Assembly (NCBI GenBank): GCA_024234505.1 | Contig: JACKOD010000004.1 | Coordinates: forward strand, 186,001 to 250,000 | Direction: 5' to 3' | Length of the DNA stretch: 64,000 nt | DNA from: Hahellaceae bacterium | GTDB lineage: Bacteria; Pseudomonadota; Gammaproteobacteria; Pseudomonadales; Oleiphilaceae | In this document: positions 33,287 through 42,547 of the stretch, piece by piece | Position numbering within the stretch: the stretch's first letter is position 1 | Layout: each line of letters begins with the position of its first letter | Made by a program: the position numbers and the translations under genes | The notes under the pieces: generated by a model | Seen by the model: only the letters and a program-made list of their open reading frames with translations | What the model was told of the DNA's origin: nothing | Databases searched by the model: none

Positions 33287-33295
33287 AGTGGCACA
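33254..33295 (-). repeat. 21-bp tandem duplication at the start of a coding region
   Basis: Units 33254-33274 and 33275-33295 agree at 19 of 21 bases. Each contains an in-frame ATG, so the duplication also duplicates the possible start codon (MFTTCSS and MFTTHST). Confidence 0.75.
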
Positions 33296-33417
33296 CTCTG
33301 TAAGAATCACCTGTCTGTTTAAAAAATAGTCAGCTTTAGTTCAGAATAGCAGAGCTTGAAAGTTCGGACAGAAGAAAATCGGAGGTTATAAGTGCAGACT
33401 AAAGAGAAGGGAAAATA

Positions 33418-33450
33418 GGGATAACAACGCGTAAACCCTGTTGTTATCCC
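33418..33450 (-). terminator. Predicted terminator of the alginate operon
   Basis: GGGATAACAAC (33418-33428) and GTTGTTATCCC (33440-33450) form a perfect 11-bp stem. On the minus strand it follows the stop of the phosphomannomutase gene by 26 bases and leads into TATTTTCC, a weak T-run. Confidence 0.65.
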
Positions 33451-33476
33451 TTGAGGGGGCGAGCTGTTCGGGTTGA

Positions 33477-34841
33477 TTACGCGGGGTCGAACGCAGCCAT
33501 TTGCTCCAACAATGCCGCTGTTTTTTGCCGCATCAAGGCTTCATCCGCACGGGATTCAACGTTCAGACGCACAACCGGTTCAGTGTTGGATGAACGCAAG
33601 TTAAAGCGCCAGTCACCAAAATCCATGCTCAATCCATCGACGGTCGATATATTCTGGGCCAGTCCTTCATAGGCTTCGCGCACTTTCGCCAACACGGTTT
33701 TTGGCTGATTGATATGGCGGTTGATTTCACCACTGGCAGGGAATTTTGCCTGACGAGATTCTACCAGTGCCGATAAAGGCAGGCCGGCCTGGCATACCAG
33801 TTCTGCGACGACAAGCCAGGTGATCATGCCGCTATCGCAGTAAGCAAAGCGCTTGAAGTAATGATGGGCGCTCATTTCTCCACCATAGATAGCATCTTCA
33901 TCGCGCATGCGCTGCTTGATAAAGGCGTGTCCGGTTTTGCTTTCTACAGCAACACCGCCGGCTTCATTGGCAATATCAATGGTATTCCAGGTTAAGCGAG
34001 GATCGTGGATTACCTTGTTACCGGGATTCTTATTCAGGAAGTTTTGGGCGAGCAGGCCGACGATATAATAGCCTTCAATGAAGTTGGCCTTTTCGTCAAA
34101 CAGGAAACAACGGTCATAGTCACCATCCCACGCCAGACCGAGATCGGCATTGTGCGCCCTGACCACATCGGCGGTGGCTGCGCGGTTTTCTTCCAGCAAC
34201 GGGTTGGGAACACCTGCGGGGAAATTGCCGTCAGGGTTATGGTGTACTTTGATGAACTCGAAGGGGAGGTGCTTTTCAATAGCATCAATAACCAGTCCGG
34301 CACCACCATGCCCTGCATTTACCACTATTTTTAGCGGTTTCAGCTGGCTCACGTCCACGTAGCTCAACAGGTGCTGAATGTAATCATCCATCACGTCTTT
34401 GGTCTGATAGCTCCCATCCTGTTCGGCTTGTAACAGCGGGGCTCCTGACTCGATCAAGGCTTTGATATCGTTCAACCCACTGTCGGCACCGACCGGACGA
34501 GAGTCCTTCTGAACCAGCTTCATGCCGTTGTAGTCTTGTGGATTGTGGCTGGCGGTTACAACAATGCCTCCATCCATTTTGTAGAAGAAGGTCGCGAAAT
34601 AGATCATTTCCGTTCCGCACAGGCCGATATCAAATACATCGGCACCGGCCGCGCGCAGACCACGAATGAGTGCTTCGGTGAGTTCCGGGCTGGACAGTCG
34701 AATATCGTGGCCGACGACCACTTTTTTTGCACCGACAATTTGTACGTAAGCTCGTCCGATTTTTTCCGCCAGCTCTGGGTTCAATTCGCTGGGGACTTTG
34801 CCTCGGATGTCATAGGCTTTGAAACAACTTAACTCTGCCAC
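33477..34841 (-). CDS. manB: Phosphomannomutase (CpsG/ManB type)
   Basis: A 454-residue alpha-D-phosphohexomutase that converts mannose-6-phosphate to mannose-1-phosphate, the step between the two activities of AlgA. The phosphoserine loop is VTASHNPQDYNG (Ser 98), the magnesium loop WDGDYDRCF, and the phosphate-binding loop RSSNTEPVVRLN. The N-terminus (CFKAYDIRGKVPSELN) is closer to enterobacterial CpsG/ManB than to Pseudomonas AlgC. It is the last gene of the operon, 99 bases after algA. In Pseudomonas algC lies elsewhere in the genome. Confidence 0.93.
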   Translation of the reverse strand: MAELSCFKAYDIRGKVPSELNPELAEKIGRAYVQIVGAKKVVVGHDIRLSSPELTEALIRGLRAAGADVFDIGLCGTEMIYFATFFYKMDGGIVVTASHNPQDYNGMKLVQKDSRPVGADSGLNDIKALIESGAPLLQAEQDGSYQTKDVMDDYIQHLLSYVDVSQLKPLKIVVNAGHGGAGLVIDAIEKHLPFEFIKVHHNPDGNFPAGVPNPLLEENRAATADVVRAHNADLGLAWDGDYDRCFLFDEKANFIEGYYIVGLLAQNFLNKNPGNKVIHDPRLTWNTIDIANEAGGVAVESKTGHAFIKQRMRDEDAIYGGEMSAHHYFKRFAYCDSGMITWLVVAELVCQAGLPLSALVESRQAKFPASGEINRHINQPKTVLAKVREAYEGLAQNISTVDGLSMDFGDWRFNLRSSNTEPVVRLNVESRADEALMRQKTAALLEQMAAFDPA

Positions 34842-34940
34842 GACCGATATTCTCCTATGGTGGGGCTAAACTGGGAAAATGTGCCAGGGGAAACAGAGGC
34901 TCCCCCGAACACTTGGCCGCTGATGAGGCAGCCTTATTAA

Positions 34941-36386
34941 TCAGGCGTTTTGTTTGGTCTCGGCTTTTGCCGGACTACGCCCGTAAACATCTTCAATCCG
35001 TACGATATCGTCTTCACCGAGATAACTGCCAGACTGAACTTCGATAATCTCGAGCGGGATTCTACCCGGGTTTTCAAGACGATGCACGGAGCCAACCGGA
35101 ATATAAGTAGACTGGTTCTCGCTCATGAGAAAGACCTTGTCGTCGCAAGTGACGCGAGCCGTACCAGAAACCACAATCCAATGCTCGGCCCGGTGATGGT
35201 GCTTCTGCAACGACAGGCGCGCACCGGGCTTAACGGTAATGCGTTTCACCTGGAAGCGTCCGCCCATGTCTACCGAATCATAACAACCCCAAGGGCGATA
35301 GACTTCACGATGATTCTGGGTTTCACTGCGGCCTTCGGCATTCAGGGTGTTAACCAGTTTTTTAACATCCTGCACTTTGTCTTTGTGAGCCACCATTACG
35401 GCATCTTTGGTTTCCACTACGACCACGTTGTCCAGTCCCAGCAGCGTAACGAGCTTGCCGTTGCCTTGAACGAAACAGTTGCGGCTGTCGTGAGTCATGA
35501 CATCGCCTTTGAGCACATTCCCTTGCTCATCTTTGTCGTGTACTTCCCAGAGCGATGACCATGAACCTACGTCATTCCAGCCTACGCTTAGTGGTACCAT
35601 AGTGGCGCGACCGGTTTTTTCCATTACCGCATAGTCGATGGAGTTGTCGGGGCAGAACTCGAAGCTTTCTGCATCAATACGCGTAAACTCCAGATCCTGA
35701 GCACTGTTTTTGAGTGCCAGAACGCAGGTGTCATAAATGTCTTTGTCATGCGCTTGCAGCTCTTCCAGAAAACGGCTGGCGCGGAACATAAACATGCCAC
35801 TATTCCAGAAGTACTCACCAGAAGCGACGAAATCACAGGCTCTTTCGTAATTAGGTTTCTCAACAAAGCGTTCTACCCGGAAAACGCCCTCAGGCAGTTC
35901 AGCTCGCGCCTGCATATCGCCTTTGATGTAGCCATAGCCGGTTTCAGGGGCTTCGGGTTGGATTCCGAAAAGAACCATTTCTCCTTGTTCTGCTGCAGCT
36001 TTAGCTACTTGAAGTGCCGCATGGAAAGCTGCCTGATTTTTAATAACGTGATCTGCCGGCAAGACCAGCATCAGGTCATCCTGACCTTGTTCAAGTAGTT
36101 TCATTGCCGCCATGGCGACTGCTGGGGCTGTATTGCGTCCAAAGGGTTCCAGCAAAACGGCCTGTGCAGTTTTACCTATTGCCTTTAGCTGTTCACTCAC
36201 AATAAACCGGTGCTCTTCGTTGCAAACTACTACCGGTGCTTTTACGCCTTCGGCATCCAGTCTTTGCAAGGTTTGCTGAAACAGGGTGCGATCACCGGTC
36301 AGGGCGAGAAACTGCTTGGGGTACTGCTGACGGGACAAGGGCCACAGGCGTGAACCGTTACCGCCGGAAAGTATTACTGGGATCAT
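34941..36386 (-). CDS. algA: Mannose-1-phosphate guanylyltransferase / mannose-6-phosphate isomerase AlgA
   Basis: A 481-residue bifunctional enzyme. The N-terminal nucleotidyltransferase has the pyrophosphorylase signature GGNGSRLWPLSRQQYPKQFL, FGRNTAPAVAMAA and the sugar-phosphate site FVEKPNYE. The C-terminal cupin (about 370-470) carries zinc ligands in QKHHHRAEHWIVVSG. It makes fructose-6-phosphate into mannose-6-phosphate, and mannose-1-phosphate into GDP-mannose. AAAGGAG precedes ATG 36386. The 168-base gap to algF is large enough for an internal promoter, but I see no clear one. Confidence 0.97.
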   Translation of the reverse strand: MIPVILSGGNGSRLWPLSRQQYPKQFLALTGDRTLFQQTLQRLDAEGVKAPVVVCNEEHRFIVSEQLKAIGKTAQAVLLEPFGRNTAPAVAMAAMKLLEQGQDDLMLVLPADHVIKNQAAFHAALQVAKAAAEQGEMVLFGIQPEAPETGYGYIKGDMQARAELPEGVFRVERFVEKPNYERACDFVASGEYFWNSGMFMFRASRFLEELQAHDKDIYDTCVLALKNSAQDLEFTRIDAESFEFCPDNSIDYAVMEKTGRATMVPLSVGWNDVGSWSSLWEVHDKDEQGNVLKGDVMTHDSRNCFVQGNGKLVTLLGLDNVVVVETKDAVMVAHKDKVQDVKKLVNTLNAEGRSETQNHREVYRPWGCYDSVDMGGRFQVKRITVKPGARLSLQKHHHRAEHWIVVSGTARVTCDDKVFLMSENQSTYIPVGSVHRLENPGRIPLEIIEVQSGSYLGEDDIVRIEDVYGRSPAKAETKQNA

Positions 36387-36554
36387 GAGATATCTCCTTT
36401 ATCTGAAATTCCAAATCAACAGGTCATTATGACCACTACTGTCGAATACCTTTACCCGCTTGTGTCCGAAACAGGCCAGTAGTGTATTGGCATGCCGGAC
36501 TAAACGATTAAACGCTTTCGTAAATTTATCTGTGTCTTTATAAATCTATAGCTA

Positions 36555-37205
36555 TCAGCCTTCGATCCAGACAAAAACCGGAGCGCTACTGTGACCGAGA
36601 GCAAACAGGCTGGATACTTTGCCTCGTTCTAGTACATAAGGGGCAATATCGCCGACTTTTGCTGTACCGGCAAAAACCGACATGCCCAATTTGACGGCAT
36701 TCAGCATGCGCTCGCCCCGTTGACCGGATGCTGTATTGCTGACAACGGCTACTTTTCCGTCGGCAGTTTTTAGTGTGAGTGGCTGTGCATCTGTAAAGTT
36801 GTAAAAGCTGATCAGAGCCTTTTTGCGGTTTTCGAAATAGGCGTCTTCAACCAGCTGTGCCAGCCCTTCACCAAGAAAGACCAGTGTGTAATGTTTGTTG
36901 GGAGCCAGCTTGCCTGTGAGTGGCGTTCCTCCGACGGTAGCATTGAGGTCGCCCGGTGCTAAAAATGAGTAGTCGCTGGCTGCCATGCTGGCGACATCGG
37001 TCATCTTTAGTTCAGCGGCGCTGGCGTCAATCGACTCAATGGCACTGGCATTAAATACGCGGATAAAGGCCGATCCCGGGGGGGCGACAGGGCCGTACAG
37101 TGCATCTTCTCCTGCGCTGCTTGACAGTGGCAGCCATAACAAAATGATCGCGAATACCTGTAAAACGTTCGCCAGTAGTGACCTGGAAGTGAATGCCTTG
37201 TTCAT
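36555..37205 (-). CDS. algF: Alginate O-acetylation protein AlgF
   Basis: A 216-residue periplasmic protein with an N-terminal signal (ending LSSSAGE) and the family's YGPVAPPGSAFIRVFNAS opening. It is needed for O-acetylation of alginate together with AlgI, AlgJ and AlgX; its biochemical role is thought to be as an adaptor between them. Its C-terminus (APVFVWIEG) is normal. It follows algJ by 58 bases. Confidence 0.93.
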   Translation of the reverse strand: MNKAFTSRSLLANVLQVFAIILLWLPLSSSAGEDALYGPVAPPGSAFIRVFNASAIESIDASAAELKMTDVASMAASDYSFLAPGDLNATVGGTPLTGKLAPNKHYTLVFLGEGLAQLVEDAYFENRKKALISFYNFTDAQPLTLKTADGKVAVVSNTASGQRGERMLNAVKLGMSVFAGTAKVGDIAPYVLERGKVSSLFALGHSSAPVFVWIEG

Positions 37206-37263
37206 GACGTAGGTTCCTTGTTGTTACTTAACATTGTGAAAATAGTAAAAACTCAAAGATACA

Positions 37264-38376
37264 TTAACCTTGTGGCTGACGAAGTTGTGCCAATAACTGT
37301 GCGTCAATGCCGGAAAAATCATTCTTGACGGGCAGGTAACGCTCGGGAAACTCCCAGATGATGACTTGTGGTGGTTCGTTAGCGAATGCCTCGGAGGAGA
37401 GATATGTCAGCATGGGTAACAGCGGACCTTTACCTTCTTCGGCATGATTGACGAGACTAGCACCCAGATGTTGCATCAGTGCGCCCGCGAAATTCCATAA
37501 GGAGTTGGCACTGTAGCTGGTACCTACCAGTGTGATACCGGTGCTTTCATCGCCAAAAAGACTGTCTTCTGCGGGAGCGGCCGCGACAGATTCGAATGTT
37601 TTCCGGGGGATCAGGGTATCGCTGCCGGGCATCCAGTCGGAAAACCAGGGATCCATCGGAATGTAAGAAAGTAAATCGCCTTTGTGTACGATTTGCTCCA
37701 GTGATTCCGTGATAAAGGTTTGTGCAGGTTCGATCCATCCCTGCTGGCGTAACCGGACGGCTAACGTCTGTGCCACGAAGTCAGCCCCTTCGGGAGACCA
37801 GTGAGTGTCGGTTTTCAGAAACAGCGGCGTGCTCGCTTTTTGTTCCCGCATTACATCGAGAAAATCCGGTGCCAGAATATGCTGCTCCGCCAATGCCGTA
37901 TGAAAACGTGTATAGAGTTGCTGGTGGATTTGAGCGGGTTGATGGTTACCCAGATGTTCATTATAAAGTCGGGTTTTGGCCGGAATAACGGCAACCACCA
38001 ATTCGATATCACGTGCTTGAAGCCAGTGTGAGATCTCTTGCACAAGCGCGAGATTTTCCTGCAGGTGTATTTCACCTTGCTCAATGGGAGCAATTTCTTC
38101 GCTGGTATAAAGCCAGCCCTGCTCACCTACCACCACACCTGGACGGCCTTCATTGAAAAGCAGATAGTCGATGGTGGCCCACACGTTGGTCCCCAGCGTT
38201 TTTACAGGAAAAGTCTTGTCGTAATGACGCTCCAGTTGGCTGGTGTACTGGCCTTCAATCACACTGGAGTCGGCGGTTGCCTGAAAGCCGGAAAAATTGG
38301 GTGTAGATAGCGCAGCCAGTGCCACAATCATGGAACCAAAACCCGCTACATAAGTTGCTTTAAGTGCGTGATTCAT
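37264..38376 (-). CDS. algJ: Alginate O-acetylesterase AlgJ
   Basis: A 370-residue SGNH-like hydrolase held by an N-terminal anchor. Catalytic residues are visible at nearly the same numbers as in Pseudomonas aeruginosa: Asp 190 and His 192 in TDTHWSPEG, and Ser 287 in VGTSYSA. It takes acetyl from AlgI and passes it on toward the polymer acetylated by AlgX. It begins ten bases after the algI stop. It is a paralogue of AlgX encoded in the same operon. Confidence 0.95.
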   Translation of the reverse strand: MNHALKATYVAGFGSMIVALAALSTPNFSGFQATADSSVIEGQYTSQLERHYDKTFPVKTLGTNVWATIDYLLFNEGRPGVVVGEQGWLYTSEEIAPIEQGEIHLQENLALVQEISHWLQARDIELVVAVIPAKTRLYNEHLGNHQPAQIHQQLYTRFHTALAEQHILAPDFLDVMREQKASTPLFLKTDTHWSPEGADFVAQTLAVRLRQQGWIEPAQTFITESLEQIVHKGDLLSYIPMDPWFSDWMPGSDTLIPRKTFESVAAAPAEDSLFGDESTGITLVGTSYSANSLWNFAGALMQHLGASLVNHAEEGKGPLLPMLTYLSSEAFANEPPQVIIWEFPERYLPVKNDFSGIDAQLLAQLRQPQG

Positions 38377-38386
38377 CGCTCGCTCC

Positions 38387-39799
38387 TCAGAACTGGAAAT
38401 AAAGGAAAGGTGAATAGCTTTGTGCAGAAAGTTTCAGCACCGCGATAAAAAATAATGGCAGCAATATTCCCGCACTGGCATAGCGATAAATTGGCGCGCG
38501 CAACGCTGTCGGACGTTGATATTGGCCCAATCCAAACCAGGCAATCACACCAAAGGCCAATACCAGCGTTGCAATTTGCAGGCGCGTCATGGTTGCAAGG
38601 TAGAGCTCACTTAAATGCATCGTATCGAAACTGAACATGGCTTCGTACATACGCAGGGCAATTGAGAGGTTTTCGGCTCTGAAAACCACCCAGCCCAGCA
38701 TGACCAGGATGAACGTGAACAACCAACGGGTTGGACGGATCGCTTTTGGCGAAGCATTCACGCCAAGCGCACGCTCTATAGCCAGAATCGTACCGTGCCA
38801 GGCACCCCAGACCACAAACGTCCAGTTGGCACCATGCCAAAGTCCGCCGAGTAGCATGGTCAAAAACAGGTTACGATAGGTATTGAAAGTTCCGTGACGG
38901 TTACCGCCCAGAGGTACATAAAGGTAATCGCGCAGCCAGCTGGATAAACTGATGTGCCAGCGTCTCCAGAATTCGGTAATAGATTGACTGATATAAGGCT
39001 GATTGAAGTTTTCCATAAATCGGAAACCCATCATCAAGCCCAGCCCGATGGCCATGTCGCTGTAGCCTGAAAAGTCGAAATACAGTTGCGCTGTGTAGGC
39101 CAGCGCACCTAACCAGGCGTCTGCCGTGGTTGGATCTTGCAGCGCGAACGCAGCATCAGCCAGAGGGGCCAGGGTGTCTGCAATAAATACTTTTTTTACA
39201 AACCCCTGCATAAACCGGGTCACACCTTCACTAAATTTGTCCAGCGTGTGAGTACGATCGGTAAATTGATCTGCCAGATCTTTATATCGAAGTACAGGGC
39301 CAGCAATGAGCTGAGGGAACAGCGCGATAAAGGCAGCAAAGTCGATTAGATGATGGGTAGGTTCGGTATCGCCACGATAAACGTCAATAATGTAGCTGAT
39401 GGACTGGAAGATATAGAAAGAGATCCCAATCGGCAAAATGATATGAGTCAGTACAAAGGGTTCGAAGCCAAATGAAGTGATCAGACTGTTAAAGGTATCT
39501 ACGCCAAAGTTGGCATATTTGAAATAGCCCAGTGTCATCAGGTTACCGACTACGCCAAGGGTTACCCAGCGTTTTGCGTGCAGACCACCTTGGGGTGAAA
39601 ACGAGATTTGTCGTCCGATCAGGTAGTTCCAAAGCGTGACGGCGACAAACAGTAAAAGAAAGTCCACACGCCACCAAGCATAAAATGCGTAGCTACCAAG
39701 GAGAATGATCAGATTGCGATAACGGGCACTGCTGAGATAGTAGATGCCCAGAAACACGGGCAAAAACATAAACAGAAATATGTTTGATGAAAAAACCAT
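38387..39799 (-). CDS. algI: Membrane-bound O-acyltransferase AlgI
   Basis: A 470-residue MBOAT protein with about a dozen membrane segments. The catalytic histidine lies in LLGGLWHGANWTFVVWG, and the conserved SITEFWRRWHISLSSWLRDY segment is present. It moves acetyl across the inner membrane for alginate acetylation. I place the start at ATG 39799 (MVFSSNIFLFMFLPVF), as in Pseudomonas; the longer frame to 39946 reads through the 18-bp repeats and has no family match there. Confidence 0.95.
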   Translation of the reverse strand: MVFSSNIFLFMFLPVFLGIYYLSSARYRNLIILLGSYAFYAWWRVDFLLLFVAVTLWNYLIGRQISFSPQGGLHAKRWVTLGVVGNLMTLGYFKYANFGVDTFNSLITSFGFEPFVLTHIILPIGISFYIFQSISYIIDVYRGDTEPTHHLIDFAAFIALFPQLIAGPVLRYKDLADQFTDRTHTLDKFSEGVTRFMQGFVKKVFIADTLAPLADAAFALQDPTTADAWLGALAYTAQLYFDFSGYSDMAIGLGLMMGFRFMENFNQPYISQSITEFWRRWHISLSSWLRDYLYVPLGGNRHGTFNTYRNLFLTMLLGGLWHGANWTFVVWGAWHGTILAIERALGVNASPKAIRPTRWLFTFILVMLGWVVFRAENLSIALRMYEAMFSFDTMHLSELYLATMTRLQIATLVLAFGVIAWFGLGQYQRPTALRAPIYRYASAGILLPLFFIAVLKLSAQSYSPFLYFQF

Positions 39800-39881
39800 G
39801 GAGCTAAACCTCTTCCTTGATAAAACGATTTCCAAAGCACCTGCGGCTAAGAATTTCCTACATGCACTTCTGTGCCGAGTA

Positions 39882-39950
39882 TTACTGTCTAAACACCGAC
39901 TACCATCCAAACACGGATTACTTACCAAACACAGATTACTTGCCAAACAC
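39882..39950 (-). repeat. Fourfold 18-bp tandem repeat carrying the algL stop codon
   Basis: Four units with an 18-base period, each with an AAACAC core (starts 39891, 39909, 39927, 39945). Read on the minus strand they spell serine-valine-phenylalanine-glycine-lysine-stop, then the same with stop, then SVFGW-stop and SVFRQ-stop. The algL stop is at 39936; in-phase stops repeat every 18 bases at 39918, 39900 and 39882. The repeat spans the algL end and the algL-algI gap. Confidence 0.85.
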
Positions 39951-41099
39951 CGAGGTCACATTTCCACCGACGCGATAGGCTTTCAGCGGACGTGCGTCGA
40001 GTAGCCACTTTTGCATGGCTTCATTGCAGGAATAATTCGCACAAAGAGGCTCCAGCCATACAAACTTGGAATCACTGTTCATGTCTTCTACAGTTTGAAC
40101 GGTGCCACTTTTGCGTTCAAACAGTGTCGGGTCTTTAAGCCCGGCCTGTACTAATTCGGCAAGTCTCACCAGTGCATAGTCTCCTTCAGTCACCAGATTA
40201 TCGCCGTTGGCTTTGGCTAATGCCGCCATCATGGTAAGCGGCGGTAAACTGTAATTGTGGTAGGCGAGGGCGCGTGATTTACGGGCCAGCTCATTGGGCA
40301 GATAGCCGTCTTTATCCACCTGTGTCGCAAATATTCTGTATTGCTTCACCGACCAGTCGTACAAGTCCCGTCGATCCAGAATAATGGCGCTCGCCATCAC
40401 GGACCATGCCGCCCAGTATTCGTGATTGTTCATCTTTTCCAGCGGCGCATTGTCCCAGTCCTGGACGGTTAACTCGGCGAGCCTGGCAAACCAGTTTTCG
40501 ATAGCCGTTGCCTGCCCGGGAAATTCGGCAAGAGGGCGTGTCGCTGAAAACTTGAGTTTCAGGTAACTGCCAGTCATGCTTCCCAAGGCCCATTTACGCA
40601 TGGATTTACCTGTGTGATTTAAGGCTTCTCCTGTGAGGGCATCGGCATTGGCCCATGCTGTGAGCCAGCTCAGAGTGCACCGAAGTGCCTGCTCATTCCC
40701 TGAAGCAAAAAACGTATCTATTTGTGAGCTAATGCCTTTTTCAAATGCGTTTATGGTCGCTGTTTCTGATTTATAGCTGGCCAATGCTTTGGGGTTGAGC
40801 TGGTCCCGAGACTTATCCGAACCTTCATACTTGCTTCTGAATTCCAGCGCTTGAGTAAAGGGCGTCGGGATGTCCGGGCACTCAAATTGCGTATCTCTAT
40901 TACCATGTTGCAGAAATCCATACCCGGCAGGCGCAGTCAACGGAGGCACCGTATCTTTTGCCAGAGACAGACTTTGAGATTGTCTGGGCTGCTCCTGCAC
41001 GGGGAAGATTGTTACGGTGCATCCAAGCATGGCCGCTACCAGGGTTGCTAATAACGTGTTTTGAAAGTTGATAAGCAACCTTGTCTTTCTGTAGTTCAT
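39936..41099 (-). CDS. algL: Poly(beta-D-mannuronate) lyase AlgL, possibly a lipoprotein
   Basis: A 387-residue polysaccharide lyase family 5 enzyme that cleaves alginate in the periplasm and clears polymer that fails to be exported. The catalytic stretch is NNHEYWAAW (Asn 224-His 226), with HNYSLPPL further on. The N-terminus differs from Pseudomonas: the hydrophobic region ends AAMLGCTV, which could be a lipobox with acylated cysteine, followed by a proline/serine-rich linker. ATG 41099 lies two bases after the algX stop. The C-terminal SVFGK and stop form the first unit of an 18-bp tandem repeat. Confidence 0.93.
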   Translation of the reverse strand: MNYRKTRLLINFQNTLLATLVAAMLGCTVTIFPVQEQPRQSQSLSLAKDTVPPLTAPAGYGFLQHGNRDTQFECPDIPTPFTQALEFRSKYEGSDKSRDQLNPKALASYKSETATINAFEKGISSQIDTFFASGNEQALRCTLSWLTAWANADALTGEALNHTGKSMRKWALGSMTGSYLKLKFSATRPLAEFPGQATAIENWFARLAELTVQDWDNAPLEKMNNHEYWAAWSVMASAIILDRRDLYDWSVKQYRIFATQVDKDGYLPNELARKSRALAYHNYSLPPLTMMAALAKANGDNLVTEGDYALVRLAELVQAGLKDPTLFERKSGTVQTVEDMNSDSKFVWLEPLCANYSCNEAMQKWLLDARPLKAYRVGGNVTSVFGK

Positions 41100-41101
41100 A
41101 A

Positions 41102-42487
41102 CTATTTGGCCACCAGATGTTCGGTCCCGCTGCAAAGCTTGGCATTGACCTTTGTGCCCTCAGGTAAATTTTCCGGCAACTCTAATTCGAGTGACAGAAA
41201 CGTGAGATTTTTCCATTCGGCGTCATCCCGCAATTCGAAAACAAAACGTCCCTGGGTTGTTATATAGGAGGATACGTCAATGTTCAGATTTTCCTTACGG
41301 CCATTCATGTACCAGACGATGCCTTTTAATTGGCGGGCTTCGGGGTTGTCATACTTGAGATCAATGACGTACTTCCCTGAGGAAATCGGAAGCACACCAT
41401 TGGCGCCATTAAAAAGAACCTGATTTTTACCTGCTTTCAATGGCGAGGTTTGTGTCAGCAGCGCCTCTTTATTTTCGCAGCCATTTTCAATAAGCGGCAA
41501 TGCCCGTCTGAAAAACATGCTTTGCGAAAGATTGTAGTGAGGTTCAAACTCCCAGATCAGAATTTTGGGGGGGGTCTGTTGAAAGTCCTCACTCGGCAGA
41601 TATTGGAGCATGGCACCGTCATAGCCACCGCCCGTGGCCGCAACGTTTAAAATATCAGCAGACAGATACTGTTTTAATGCACCATCAAAGTTGTAGGTGC
41701 TTTCACTGTTACTGGTGCCCACCAGAACAACTTGTGGGGTTTGTTCATCTCCAAAGAGGTTGTCGGTTTCTTCTGCAGGCTCGGTCACCAGTTTGCCTAC
41801 ATATTGGTCGGCATAGCCGTGACCACAAATTTGTGCGGCAGCTTTATGTAACGTGCCTCGCTTGCCCAACAGTCCTTCTTGTTTGGTGACAAAGCGGACA
41901 GAAGGTATTTCGCTGAATGACGGGAGTGTTTTTATTGACTCCGCGACTATTTCCGCCGTACGTGCAGCGCCGTAGGGTGTCCAGTGGTGGTCACCCCTGA
42001 AGAAATAATCCTGTGAAAAAGGTGCGTCAAATAATCGGGAAAGATCGGGTGTATGGATTCCAGCCGATCTGAAGCTTTCCAACGCGTGGGTGTAGTTGTT
42101 TTTAGCCAGTGCACTATTGAAGTTCTTGCGATCGCCGGCATAGAGGTTTTCCGGGTTCATTAACCCCCGTGTAGGCTGATACACAATAACCAGATCAACG
42201 CCTTTCGCTTTCAGGGCAGCATTCAGTTGCTTTAAGCCACGATAGCCTGCCTCATCGGTACCAAATTCGGTACGCAGGTCATTTTCTGTCCGGTATAACC
42301 AGTCATTTTCACCTGGCACCAGCGTTCTGAAAAAGCTCAGGTATTTTGAGTCATATGACGCCGAACTCAGTGCTTCCGGGCAGAGATCGCAGCAGGGTTC
42401 CAGGGTGTAATCCGAGGCGGCATTCGCCTGACTGCTCCAAAGACCAAATCCCGCAACGGTAATCGCCAAGCGCAGTGCGCTGTTCAT
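41102..42487 (-). CDS. algX: Alginate O-acetyltransferase AlgX
   Basis: A 461-residue periplasmic protein with signal peptide (ending QANA). It has an SGNH-like catalytic domain and a C-terminal carbohydrate-binding module. Catalytic Asp 166 and His 168 are in RGDHHWTPYG, and Ser 259 in VGTSNSE. It transfers acetyl to polymannuronate during export. ATG 42487 has AAGGA five bases upstream, which rules out the ATG at 42505. Confidence 0.95.
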   Translation of the reverse strand: MNSALRLAITVAGFGLWSSQANAASDYTLEPCCDLCPEALSSASYDSKYLSFFRTLVPGENDWLYRTENDLRTEFGTDEAGYRGLKQLNAALKAKGVDLVIVYQPTRGLMNPENLYAGDRKNFNSALAKNNYTHALESFRSAGIHTPDLSRLFDAPFSQDYFFRGDHHWTPYGAARTAEIVAESIKTLPSFSEIPSVRFVTKQEGLLGKRGTLHKAAAQICGHGYADQYVGKLVTEPAEETDNLFGDEQTPQVVLVGTSNSESTYNFDGALKQYLSADILNVAATGGGYDGAMLQYLPSEDFQQTPPKILIWEFEPHYNLSQSMFFRRALPLIENGCENKEALLTQTSPLKAGKNQVLFNGANGVLPISSGKYVIDLKYDNPEARQLKGIVWYMNGRKENLNIDVSSYITTQGRFVFELRDDAEWKNLTFLSLELELPENLPEGTKVNAKLCSGTEHLVAK

Positions 42488-42547
42488 TTTTGTCCTTAAA
42501 TACATCTTCCAATCCTCTTCCGCCTACCGCTTATGCTATTGCGTACT

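Noticed and set aside
39882..39950. CRISPR-like short repeats
   Set aside because: The units are contiguous 18-base direct repeats without spacers and there are no cas genes.
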